Source: Candidatus Magnetominusculus xianensis
GTDB lineage: Bacteria > Nitrospirota > Thermodesulfovibrionia > Thermodesulfovibrionales > Magnetobacteriaceae
Assembly (NCBI GenBank): GCA_001541255.1
Contig: LNQR01000037.1
Span: 1 to 35,422 of the forward strand
Reading direction: 5' to 3'
Length of the DNA stretch: 35,422 nucleotides
Positions 25,797-31,761 of the stretch are shown in pieces. The notes below the pieces were generated by a model. The model did not search any database and had not been told where the DNA came from. It saw nothing but the letters and a program-made list of their open reading frames with translations. Every line of letters starts with the position of its first letter. The stretch's first letter is position 1. The translations under genes were made by a program, and so were the position numbers.

Positions 25797-26204
25797 TTTT
25801 TTTAATTGCTCGGTCAACCCAGCATCATCCCATGAAGTCCATGCCTCTATGCCTTTGGAGTTTTCAAACCTATAAATTGTAATTCCAACAACGGTAATAA
25901 ACTTGCCGGTGGATGGAATGCTCTTTAACTCACCCCTGTGCGTTCCTTTGGCTATCCAGCGGTTGGCTACTTTACCATCTTCCTCTATCTGGTCTTCGAC
26001 GGTAATTATTATATCTGGAAACGAAGTGCGAAATTGAGTTATAAAATGCCTTAACCCAGCCGTCCCCTGAAGGTCGGGATAGCCGGATATATGGTTCACA
26101 CAACGTTCATCGATGATTTTATCAAGCACATCAAGATTTCCCTTAGACCACGCCTCATCCCATAAGAGCTTTATTATTGACTTCAGGTCTTCTTTCCCTT
26201 GCAT
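25794..26204 (-). CDS. SnoaL-like / ester cyclase family protein
   Basis: The 136-residue product has the NTF2-like architecture of SnoaL-type proteins: two N-terminal helices (SIIKLLWDEAWSKGNLDVLD), a VNH segment, GLRHFITQFRTSFPDI, and beta strands with VANRWIAKGTHRGE and ITVVGITIYRFENSKG, ending in W-x-x-W-D (WTSWDD). Members include polyketide cyclases, but most bacterial singletons have no known substrate and no polyketide genes are near. Expression signals are excellent: a consensus promoter and AGGAGGA (26212-26218) 7 nt before ATG. Its stop lies in the palindrome before the 647-residue gene. Confidence 0.85.
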   Translation of the reverse strand: MQGKEDLKSIIKLLWDEAWSKGNLDVLDKIIDERCVNHISGYPDLQGTAGLRHFITQFRTSFPDIIITVEDQIEEDGKVANRWIAKGTHRGELKSIPSTGKFITVVGITIYRFENSKGIEAWTSWDDAGLTEQLKK

Positions 26205-26256
26205 CTGCCGTTCCTCCTGATATAAATTATTTGATAATACTCACCATATATGTGTG

Positions 26257-26286
26257 ATTATACAATATACAGCTATAAAATGTCAA
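26257..26286 (-). promoter_or_regulatory. Consensus sigma-70 promoter of the SnoaL-like gene
   Basis: TTGACA (26281-26286) and TATAAT (26257-26262) both match the consensus perfectly, with an 18-bp spacer, on the minus strand. A leader of about 45 nt with a strong Shine-Dalgarno follows. Confidence 0.75.
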
Positions 26287-26762
26287 GTGTTAAATAAAAT
26301 TATTATGAATACAAGTAATATAAATATATAACATATTATTATATAAAAACCGGCATATAAATATAGATAACAATAAATATAGAATGCAATGTAGTGTTAC
26401 GTATAGGTAACATAGTCTTTGGCTCACATGTTATTGTTGCCTTAAAGACTGCGATAACTATATGGCCGGTTATTACTATTTGTAACTGCTCAGGTATTAT
26501 TAAAAGCATTCATGTTTCAGTGAACTCACATGAATTCATTGTGGAATAACGTATGCGCGACAAATGTATACACCATTCCAAGGGCGTGTAATCGGAGAAG
26601 AAGAGCTCCACTTGTTGAGAATTATAGATAGGGGAGCGCCGCTACAGGAGGCGTTTTCGATTATGGAGCACAGAAGCATATAAACATGGATGGTGTAAGA
26701 TTGCCCGAGAGGAAACGCTTGAATTTGAGAGTTGAACGTATGATGGGGGAGCAATCCCACCT
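26287..26762. other. AT-rich intergenic region with one short uncertain frame
   Basis: 26287-26460 is extremely A+T-rich and contains no gene. At 26564-26683 (plus) a 39-codon frame starting MYTPFQGRVIGEEELHLL has a plausible composition but no recognisable Shine-Dalgarno. A second frame starting at 26686 becomes the antisense of the DUF1640-like gene. I treat these as chance frames or the trace of a decayed gene. Confidence 0.4.
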
Positions 26763-27137
26763 TTATTTCATAAAAAATTTAAAGAGGGCGACCATAGCAG
26801 CTAACTGCCCTATCCAGAAGAGGAACATCCACTTGATGTTCTCTTTGCTGGATTTCTCAATCTTAACACTCAAATCAGCTCGTACTTTCTCTATCTCGAC
26901 ATGCAGTTTGCCTGATTCCTCTGTAATGCGGTCATTGACCTTGCCTATCTCAAGACGTAACTCAAGGCGCAACTTGCTTGATTCTTCAACAAGACGGCGC
27001 TCAAACCGTTCCTCTGCGATAGCAATAGCGTCTTTCCTTGCGCCTATGTCTATATCGTTGATAAGCGCAGCGAAATCTTCGCTGGCATCATCGCCGAGGC
27101 GTTCTCTTATCGAACGAGGTATCGTTATTACAGACAT
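26763..27137 (-). CDS. DUF1640-like coiled-coil membrane protein
   Basis: The 124-residue product has a short N-terminal region (MSVITIPRSIRERLGDDASE), a long charged coiled coil (about 35-100, with repeated ERRLVEESSKLRLEL and EIEKVRADL type heptads), and a C-terminal membrane segment IKWMFLFWIGQLAAMVALF (about 102-120). This matches small bacterial proteins related to the DUF1640/CCDC90 group; no function is established for them. The -10 element is only 5 nt before ATG, predicting a leaderless mRNA. It stands alone between the SnoaL-like gene and ssrA. Confidence 0.75.
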   Translation of the reverse strand: MSVITIPRSIRERLGDDASEDFAALINDIDIGARKDAIAIAEERFERRLVEESSKLRLELRLEIGKVNDRITEESGKLHVEIEKVRADLSVKIEKSSKENIKWMFLFWIGQLAAMVALFKFFMK

Positions 27138-27142
27138 AGTTT

Positions 27143-27151
27143 ATTATATCA
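27143..27151 (-). promoter_or_regulatory. Extended -10 promoter of the DUF1640-like gene
   Basis: TGATATAAT fits the extended -10 consensus TGnTATAAT on the minus strand and ends 5 nt before ATG, so the start codon would be at the 5' end of the mRNA. There is no Shine-Dalgarno between them. Confidence 0.6.
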
Positions 27152-27428
27152 AAAAGAGGGGTAAATAAACTATATGGCAGCACCAGACGTATGATTCAAA
27201 AGGACGTGAGCCTCTCAAACAAAATTGCGAGCCTCTTTGAACGCTTTGCATTGTTCTTCACTTGGAGGGTTAAGGCTAAAAAAATCAGGAATTTGTCGGA
27301 ATAAAGTTTATTTGTAAAATCGCCTGATAAGATTTACAAAACTGGACGCTTAGTTTACAGGGGACGGTTTGGTGACGATTTTTAGGGGGGTGTATTTATG
27401 AAAACTATGTGATATATAACAACATTTT
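27152..27428. other. Region downstream of ssrA, with one bulged inverted repeat
   Basis: TTTGTAAAATC (27311-27321) and GATTTACAAA (27331-27340) form a 10-bp stem with one bulge and a 9-nt loop, about 90 nt beyond the tmRNA 3' end. It is the best candidate for an ssrA transcription end, but the following U-tract is weak. A 37-codon plus-strand frame (27191-27304) has no Shine-Dalgarno and no recognisable similarity. No integrase and no second copy of the tmRNA 3' end was seen. Confidence 0.35.
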
Positions 27429-27776
27429 TGGTGGAGGCGGCGGGAGTCGAACCCGCGTCCGAAAGCACTACCCTCAAATCCCTACATGTTTAGCCGACCT
27501 ATTTGACTGCTTCGGGTTCTGGGCGCCAGTCGGCTGGCCCTCCTTCACCCAATCCCCTGAATCTTACACTGAATGCCGGGGCCCCCCTTCAGTGCCAGCC
27601 TACTTTATTGCGCCCTTACCCGATAGCAGGCTTCTCGGACAGGACGTCGCGCTTTGTTTAAGCGGCGAGTGCTAATTCGTTATTGGCGTTTAAATTGTTT
27701 CCCGCATTTTTACGTGGTTGCGGAGTCACGACATGCGACCTGAGTCTCATAACCCCCGTCGAATCCATTCGCCCCC
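27429..27776 (-). ncRNA. ssrA: Transfer-messenger RNA (tmRNA)
   Basis: tmRNA rescues stalled ribosomes and tags the unfinished protein for proteolysis. The 5' end GGGGGCGAATGGATTCGACG and the 3' end TTCGACTCCCGCC...CCA are canonical. The acceptor arm pairs GGGGGCG with CGCCTCC over 7 bp (one G-U), with discriminator A and an encoded CCA at 27429. The T-arm GTTCGACTC is intact. The molecule is about 348 nt, a usual size. The internal frame at 27658-27687 encodes the degradation tag. The 5' end lies 5 nt after the smpB stop, so it may be processed from a common transcript by RNase P. Confidence 0.95.
27658..27687 (-). other. ssrA: tmRNA tag-peptide frame
   Basis: The frame begins at resume codon GCC and reads Ala-Asn-Asn-Glu-Leu-Ala-Leu-Ala-Ala followed by TAA. 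The ALAA terminus is the conserved degradation signal recognised by ClpXP-type proteases. At nine residues including the resume alanine the tag is slightly shorter than in Escherichia coli. Confidence 0.85.
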
Positions 27777-27781
27777 AGGTG

Positions 27782-28213
27782 TTATTGCCTTCTCATCTCT
27801 CTCTCCATATCCCGCTCCTTTATACTATCCCGTTTATCATGCTGTCTCTTGCCCTTTGATAATCCTATTTCAACCTTTATACGCGGCCCCTTCAAATAAA
27901 ATTTCAACGCTATCAGCGTGTAACCTAGCTGCTTTGCCTTGCCCCAATATTTCCTGATCTCCTTCTTGTGCAATAACAACTTCCGCGTCCGCGACGGGTC
28001 GTGATTCATAATGTTGCCATGACTGTACGGACTGATATGGCAATTTATTAAATATGCCTCCTCTTCCTTTATTATAACATAACTGTCCTTTAAATTAGCG
28101 CGGCCTTCCTTTATTGCCTTCACCTCCGTACCCTTCAGGCTTATGCCGCCCTCTAGTGTCTCCTCTATAAAATAGTCATGGTACGCCTTCTTGTTCTGCG
28201 CCAAAATCTTCAT
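27782..28213 (-). CDS. smpB: SsrA-binding protein SmpB
   Basis: SmpB binds tmRNA and delivers it to stalled ribosomes. The 143-residue product has the family start MKILAQNKKAYHDYFIEET, the GTEVKAIKEGRANLKDSY block, the HISPYSHGN segment, and HDPSRTRKLLLHKKEI. The basic C-terminal tail (GKRQHDKRDSIKERDMEREM) folds into the mRNA channel in known structures. The start is certain from family alignment, yet no Shine-Dalgarno precedes it and an extended -10 element ends 5 nt upstream, implying a leaderless message. It ends 5 nt before ssrA. Confidence 0.96.
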   Translation of the reverse strand: MKILAQNKKAYHDYFIEETLEGGISLKGTEVKAIKEGRANLKDSYVIIKEEEAYLINCHISPYSHGNIMNHDPSRTRKLLLHKKEIRKYWGKAKQLGYTLIALKFYLKGPRIKVEIGLSKGKRQHDKRDSIKERDMEREMRRQ

Positions 28214-28218
28214 TTGAT

Positions 28219-28227
28219 ATTATAACA
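28219..28227 (-). promoter_or_regulatory. Extended -10 promoter of smpB
   Basis: TGTTATAAT (exact TGnTATAAT) on the minus strand ends 5 nt before the smpB ATG. Transcription would begin at or within a base or two of the start codon. No credible -35 element is present, as is common for extended -10 promoters. Confidence 0.6.
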
Positions 28228-28248
28228 TTTATTTATTCAGTTTTTTAA

Positions 28249-28277
28249 TTGACAAAAAACATCTCTTCGTATAACAT
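28249..28277 (+). promoter_or_regulatory. Promoter of purQ
   Basis: A perfect TTGACA (28249-28254) is followed after 17 bp by TAACAT (28272-28277), which keeps the key -10 bases T, A and final T. Alternatively TATAAC (28270-28275) could serve at 15 bp. Either way only 8-10 nt separate the -10 element from the ATG. Confidence 0.55.
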
Positions 28278-28285
28278 ATCCGTAA

Positions 28286-28984
28286 ATGTTTGCTATTGTG
28301 GTATTTCCTGGCAGCAACTGTGACCATGACTGTTATCATGCCGTTAAGCATGTCATCGGGCGCCCTGCACGATTTCTCTGGCATAAGGAAACTGTAATTG
28401 ATAAAGACATCAAGTGCGTGGTCTTACCGGGCGGTTTTTCACATGGGGATTATCTGCGCGCAGGGGCGCTTGCACGGTTTTCTCCGATTATTAAGGCGGT
28501 TACTGATTTTGCCAAAGACGGCGGTTTTGTCGTCGGTATATGTAACGGTTTTCAGATACTTCTTGAGTCCGGCCTCCTGCCCGGGGCGATGCTTCGTAAC
28601 CGCGCGCTCAAGTTCATTTGCAAAGACGTGTTTGTAAGAGCCGCTAACGTAAAAAAGACTCCTTTTACCGCAACATATACAGAGGGCAGGGTCATCAGGC
28701 TACCGATTGCCCATGCCGAGGGTAATTACTATGCCGATGCTGGCACAATCGATGAACTTAAAACACATAATCAAATTATCTTTAACTATTGCGACAAAGA
28801 CGGCAATATCAGCGATGAGGCAAATCCAAACGGCGCACTGCTTAATATTGCGGGAATATCAAATAAGCAAGGCAATGTGCTAGGAATGATGCCGCACCCT
28901 GAGCGTGCATCTGAGGAAATTCTTGGAAATTCTGACGGCAGAGCGCTGTTTCAGTCAATTGCACAACACATAGAGGGTGCATAA
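28286..28984 (+). CDS. purQ: Phosphoribosylformylglycinamidine synthase subunit PurQ
   Basis: PurQ is the class I glutamine amidotransferase subunit that supplies ammonia to PurL in de novo purine synthesis (FGAR to FGAM). The 232-residue product starts with the family sequence [16 protein letters not shown], has [15 protein letters not shown], the nucleophile elbow GICNGFQ with Cys86, and the catalytic H204 and E206 in HPERA. No purL or purS is in the window. No Shine-Dalgarno precedes ATG and the -10 element is very close, so the message may be leaderless. The 3' end meets selA. Confidence 0.95.
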   Translation: MFAIVVFPGSNCDHDCYHAVKHVIGRPARFLWHKETVIDKDIKCVVLPGGFSHGDYLRAGALARFSPIIKAVTDFAKDGGFVVGICNGFQILLESGLLPGAMLRNRALKFICKDVFVRAANVKKTPFTATYTEGRVIRLPIAHAEGNYYADAGTIDELKTHNQIIFNYCDKDGNISDEANPNGALLNIAGISNKQGNVLGMMPHPERASEEILGNSDGRALFQSIAQHIEGA

Positions 28985-28988
28985 GCCA

Positions 28989-30401
28989 TTGAGCGATGAC
29001 ATAAACAAGGCGAAATCCGCTATTCTAAGAAACATCCCATCGATAGACAGCCTCTTAAAAATTCCAAAGGCCATTAAATGGCTGAAAGAATATCCAAGAA
29101 ATCTGGTGCTGAAGGCCCTGCGCGACGCCGTCGATACGAAAAGGACAGAGCTCCTGAGCGGTGAGGCACATTCTGTCACGCTGAACTCGCTCATATCATT
29201 AGCAAATGACAGGCTTACCGCGCACACATCGTTTAGTCTTAGGCCGGTAATAAACGCAACCGGTATAGTGATTCATACAAATCTCGGCAGGGCGCCGCTG
29301 TGTAAATCAGCAATCGACAACGCAGCCGCCATTGCCGCCGGATATTCAACGCTTGAGTATGACTTGAAATCTGGCAGGAGGGGCAAGCGATACACCCACG
29401 TTCAAAGTATCTTAAAGGATTTGACGACAGCAGAGGACGCCTTCGTAGTGAATAACAACGCGGCGGCAGTGTTTTTATGTCTGATTGCCATCGCTAAGGG
29501 CAAAGAGGTCATCATATCCCGAGGTGAACTTGTAGAAATTGGCGGCTCGTTCAGAATCCCCGACATAATGGCGCACACGGGGGCAAGACTCATCGAGATA
29601 GGCACGACGAATAAGACACATCTTTACGATTACGAAAGGGCAATAACTGATAATACCGGGGTAATATTAAAGGTACACCGGTCAAATTTTCAGATTACGG
29701 GATTTACGGAGGAAGTAGGTATTGATGAGGTCACTGCCCTTGCGCGAAAGTCTAATATTACGGCAATGTACGACCTTGGTAGTGGCTGCCTTGCTGACCT
29801 CCTTCCATATCGAATGCACGATGAACCGGTGGTAAAAAACATTGTAAAAAAGGGCGTTGATATAATAACCTTCAGCGCCGACAAACTCTTAGGCGGCCCC
29901 CAGTGCGGGGTGATAGCGGGAAGACACGATTTAATCGAGGCTGTGAGGACACATCCACTAGCGCGCATGGTCAGGGTTGACAAGTTTGCCATATCGGCGC
30001 TTGAGGCCACGCTGATGGAATATGCAGACGCCGACAAATCGTTTAAGAATATTCCGGTATTAAAGATGCTTACTGAAGATATTAGAGAGATAAAGAAAAG
30101 GGCGGTACGCCTTGCCTCAGGGATAAAGGGCCAAACCACTGGGCATATGGAAGTAAAAATGATAAGTGATACGTCATATGCTGGCGGCGGGTCGCTGCCC
30201 GGTCATGAGTTCTCGACTTATGCCGTTGTTATAAAACCAGAAAAACAGACCGTGAATGAGCTTGAGGCAAGGCTGAGGTGTTCAAATCCCCCGGTGATAG
30301 CGAGGATTAAGGTGGATTCACTTGTGTTGGATGCCAGAACTATTTTTGATAAAGAAGTTAAGACCATAATAGATATGTCAAAGTCATGGTGTGCGACCTA
30401 A
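28989..30401 (+). CDS. selA: L-seryl-tRNA(Sec) selenium transferase SelA
   Basis: SelA is the PLP enzyme converting Ser-tRNA(Sec) to Sec-tRNA(Sec) with selenophosphate. The product of about 470 residues has RNIPSIDSLL at the N-terminus, the RPVINATGIVIHTNLGRAPL block, YSTLEYDLKSGRRGKRY, AVFLCLIAI, and FSADKLLGGPQCG, where Lys299 is the PLP lysine. Start choice is uncertain: TTG 28989 is 11 nt after AGAGGG (28972-28977), while GTG 28977 overlaps purQ by 8 nt but sits on the Shine-Dalgarno itself. No selB, selC or selD lies in the window, so the Sec system must be completed elsewhere. It is probably co-transcribed with purQ. Confidence 0.93.
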   Translation: MSDDINKAKSAILRNIPSIDSLLKIPKAIKWLKEYPRNLVLKALRDAVDTKRTELLSGEAHSVTLNSLISLANDRLTAHTSFSLRPVINATGIVIHTNLGRAPLCKSAIDNAAAIAAGYSTLEYDLKSGRRGKRYTHVQSILKDLTTAEDAFVVNNNAAAVFLCLIAIAKGKEVIISRGELVEIGGSFRIPDIMAHTGARLIEIGTTNKTHLYDYERAITDNTGVILKVHRSNFQITGFTEEVGIDEVTALARKSNITAMYDLGSGCLADLLPYRMHDEPVVKNIVKKGVDIITFSADKLLGGPQCGVIAGRHDLIEAVRTHPLARMVRVDKFAISALEATLMEYADADKSFKNIPVLKMLTEDIREIKKRAVRLASGIKGQTTGHMEVKMISDTSYAGGGSLPGHEFSTYAVVIKPEKQTVNELEARLRCSNPPVIARIKVDSLVLDARTIFDKEVKTIIDMSKSWCAT

Positions 30402-30432
30402 TGGGCATATGGCAATTTACCACAGAAAGATG

Positions 30433-30438
30433 TATAAT
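30433..30438 (+). promoter_or_regulatory. -10 element of the tRNA-Pro promoter
   Basis: A perfect TATAAT lies 23 nt before the mature tRNA 5' end, placing the start of transcription near 30445. The best -35 match is ATGGCA (30409-30414, 18-bp spacer), a weak one, at the 3' end of the selA region. Confidence 0.55.
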
Positions 30439-30461
30439 ACCTCAGTATGCAGTAAGAACAA

Positions 30462-30538
30462 CGGGGCGTAGCGCAGTCCGGTAGCGTACACGGTTCGGGA
30501 CCGTGCGGTCGCTGGTTCGAATCCAGTCGCCCCGACCA
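30462..30538 (+). tRNA. tRNA-Pro (anticodon CGG)
   Basis: The 77-nt sequence folds fully: acceptor CGGGGCG/CGCCCCG, D-arm with GCGCAGTCCGGTAGCGT, anticodon stem CACGG/CCGTG with loop TTCGGGA (anticodon CGG at 30496-30498, reading CCG), T-arm CTGGTTCGAATCCAG, discriminator A and an encoded CCA. The C1-G72 pair is the bacterial proline identity feature. Despite sitting next to selA it is not tRNA-Sec. Confidence 0.96.
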
Positions 30539-30726
30539 AATATTAGCGTATGGATGTGCTGATCGTTAATTCCGGGTCTGTTTATTAAACTGTGTCAAGC
30601 CCTTATATTAGCCCTGGACATTTCATCAAAGAAACGCCATGCCATCGCTATTTCCTTTTATTTCAACTACTTACGCCTTCGAAGCGATAAAGTCAGGATC
30701 CCTCATTCTTCTCGTGCATGTGTGTT
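30539..30726. other. Intergenic region with possible insertion-sequence end trace
   Basis: No gene is visible. At 30573-30597 GGTCTGTTTATTAAACTGTG resembles the terminal repeats of IS256-like transposons, and on the minus strand a short frame (MAWRFFDEMSRANIRA) ends just before it. There is no transposase and no matching second end, so this is at most a relic. Confidence 0.25.
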
Positions 30727-31614
30727 TTATATGTTCAAAAACACATTCAATTCCTCTATCGAGCCGACCTTTCTGATAAGGTTTTTGAATTCCTCCAATC
30801 TGTCCAGAGAAGATATAGCCCTGACCTTATCCATTAATTCGACTCCGGATGAACCAAACTTGAGTTCAAGCCCTAATTCTATACCTTCAATCAAACCCTC
30901 TTCCCTGCCTCTGAGTAGCCCATCTTCTCTGCCTCTGAGTAGCCCATCTTCTCTGCCCTCTTCTCTGCCTCTAAGCAGGCCATTTTCCATGCCTTCCCGA
31001 TATATATCGCTTTCTTTTATGTCGATTGATATTGGCATTTTGCTTATCTCCATTTTGACTTTTGGATACAATTTGCGTAAGTCGGAAAGATACAGCAATT
31101 TCCGAATGTAGCCTTCTCTTTCTTTTACTGGTAATACGGACAGCTTGTCGAGGATTGTCCTTATTGTGGCATCCACGTCCTTGGTCTTACACAGTATGCC
31201 CAGCAGTACGTCTTCCGGTGAGTCACTCTCAAGAAGTTGTGCACAGTCTATTTCCATTATATCTATCAGGTTATATGAGTATTTTATTCCTTCGCCTTCT
31301 ATCTGGTTTTGCATGTTCATGGGTTTGTTGCCAACATATAGCACTATTTGAACCGGTAACTTCCTGTGTTGGTTATATATGAAGCCGCAGTACATAAACA
31401 TCCGACCAACCATATGTTCGTTTTCCGATTGTATCTCTATATGTACCAGTTTCCCGTCTTTTACTTCGATTACAAGGTCGGGTTCTCTCAGTTGAATATC
31501 TGGGAACTGGACATCGACAAACTTCCCGGTTTCATATCCCGTGAGGATTTTTAAGAATACCTTGGGGATATCCTTTAAAATGTCTTTTAGTGTAACATCG
31601 TATTTTTGATACAT
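30727..31614 (-). CDS. Rpn-family recombination-promoting nuclease / putative transposase
   Basis: The 295-residue product has the Rpn (PD-(D/E)XK transposase-like) pattern: an N-terminal YDVTLKDILKDIPKVFL, IQLREPDLVIEVKDGKLVHI with the D...E-x-K catalytic layout, HIEIQSENEHMVGRMFMYC, PVQIVLYVGNKPM and a helical C-terminal half. The family promotes RecA-independent recombination in Escherichia coli and is often multicopy. Residues about 207-240 are a tandem (G-L-L-R-G-R-E-D/E) repeat encoded by 24-bp DNA repeats. An extended -10 promoter lies about 58 nt upstream; the Shine-Dalgarno (GAAAGG) is weak. Confidence 0.85.
   Translation of the reverse strand: MYQKYDVTLKDILKDIPKVFLKILTGYETGKFVDVQFPDIQLREPDLVIEVKDGKLVHIEIQSENEHMVGRMFMYCGFIYNQHRKLPVQIVLYVGNKPMNMQNQIEGEGIKYSYNLIDIMEIDCAQLLESDSPEDVLLGILCKTKDVDATIRTILDKLSVLPVKEREGYIRKLLYLSDLRKLYPKVKMEISKMPISIDIKESDIYREGMENGLLRGREEGREDGLLRGREDGLLRGREEGLIEGIELGLELKFGSSGVELMDKVRAISSLDRLEEFKNLIRKVGSIEELNVFLNI
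30905..30952 (-). repeat. Tandem 24-bp repeat inside the Rpn gene
   Basis: Two identical copies of a 24-bp unit (CTGCCTCTGAGTAGCCCATC...), 30905-30928 and 30929-30952, are followed by diverged partial copies. Each unit encodes eight residues of the G-L-L-R-G-R-E-(D/E) repeat. Slippage could change the copy number without a frameshift. Confidence 0.8.
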
Positions 31615-31671
31615 ACGCCACGCCTTTCACTGCTTTTTTATAAATCTAACCTTCGTAAGGTCCCTTAGACT

Positions 31672-31680
31672 ATTATATCA
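31672..31680 (-). promoter_or_regulatory. Extended -10 promoter of the Rpn gene
   Basis: TGATATAAT matches TGnTATAAT on the minus strand. Here the distance to ATG is about 58 nt, so a normal leader is expected, unlike the genes at 23.5-28.3 kb. Confidence 0.5.
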
Positions 31681-31712
31681 TTTCGGGATTCTTTTTTCAG
31701 AAGGGGTGCAAA

Positions 31713-31733
31713 GGGGGGAAGTGCTCCCCCCCC
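31713..31733 (-). terminator. G/C-tract hairpin after the large exoprotein gene
   Basis: On the minus strand a run of eight G (31726-31733) pairs with six C (31713-31718) around AGCACTT, about 30 nt past the stop of the large exoprotein gene. CTTTGC follows rather than a true U-run. It is a plausible transcription stop between that gene and the Rpn gene. Confidence 0.45.
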
Positions 31734-31761
31734 TATTCACACATTTATTACTGCTTTGCCG

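Noticed and set aside
25771..25803. Plus-strand intrinsic terminator
   Set aside because: Hairpin and T-run look right, but no plus-strand gene transcribes into it, and the T-run is the antisense of two lysine codons; recorded as a palindrome instead.
26686..27168. Plus-strand frame of 160 codons
   Set aside because: Most of it is antisense to the DUF1640-like gene, whose coiled coil, membrane segment and promoter are convincing.
22980..27428. A second copy of the tmRNA 3' end marking an attachment site
   Set aside because: Looking through the island for the TTCGACTCCCGCC motif or its complement found only the ssrA copy itself.
27409..27675. Plus-strand open frame of 88 codons beginning MIYNNIFGGGGGSRTRVR
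   Set aside because: It is antisense to the tmRNA; the GGGSRTRVR stretch is the reverse complement of the tmRNA T-arm, a common misannotation.
30462..30538. tRNA next to selA as tRNA-Sec
   Set aside because: The anticodon is CGG, the acceptor stem is 7 bp and the molecule is 77 nt; it is an ordinary tRNA-Pro.
30905..30952. CRISPR-like short repeats
   Set aside because: The 24-bp units are directly adjacent, without spacers, and encode an in-frame peptide repeat.
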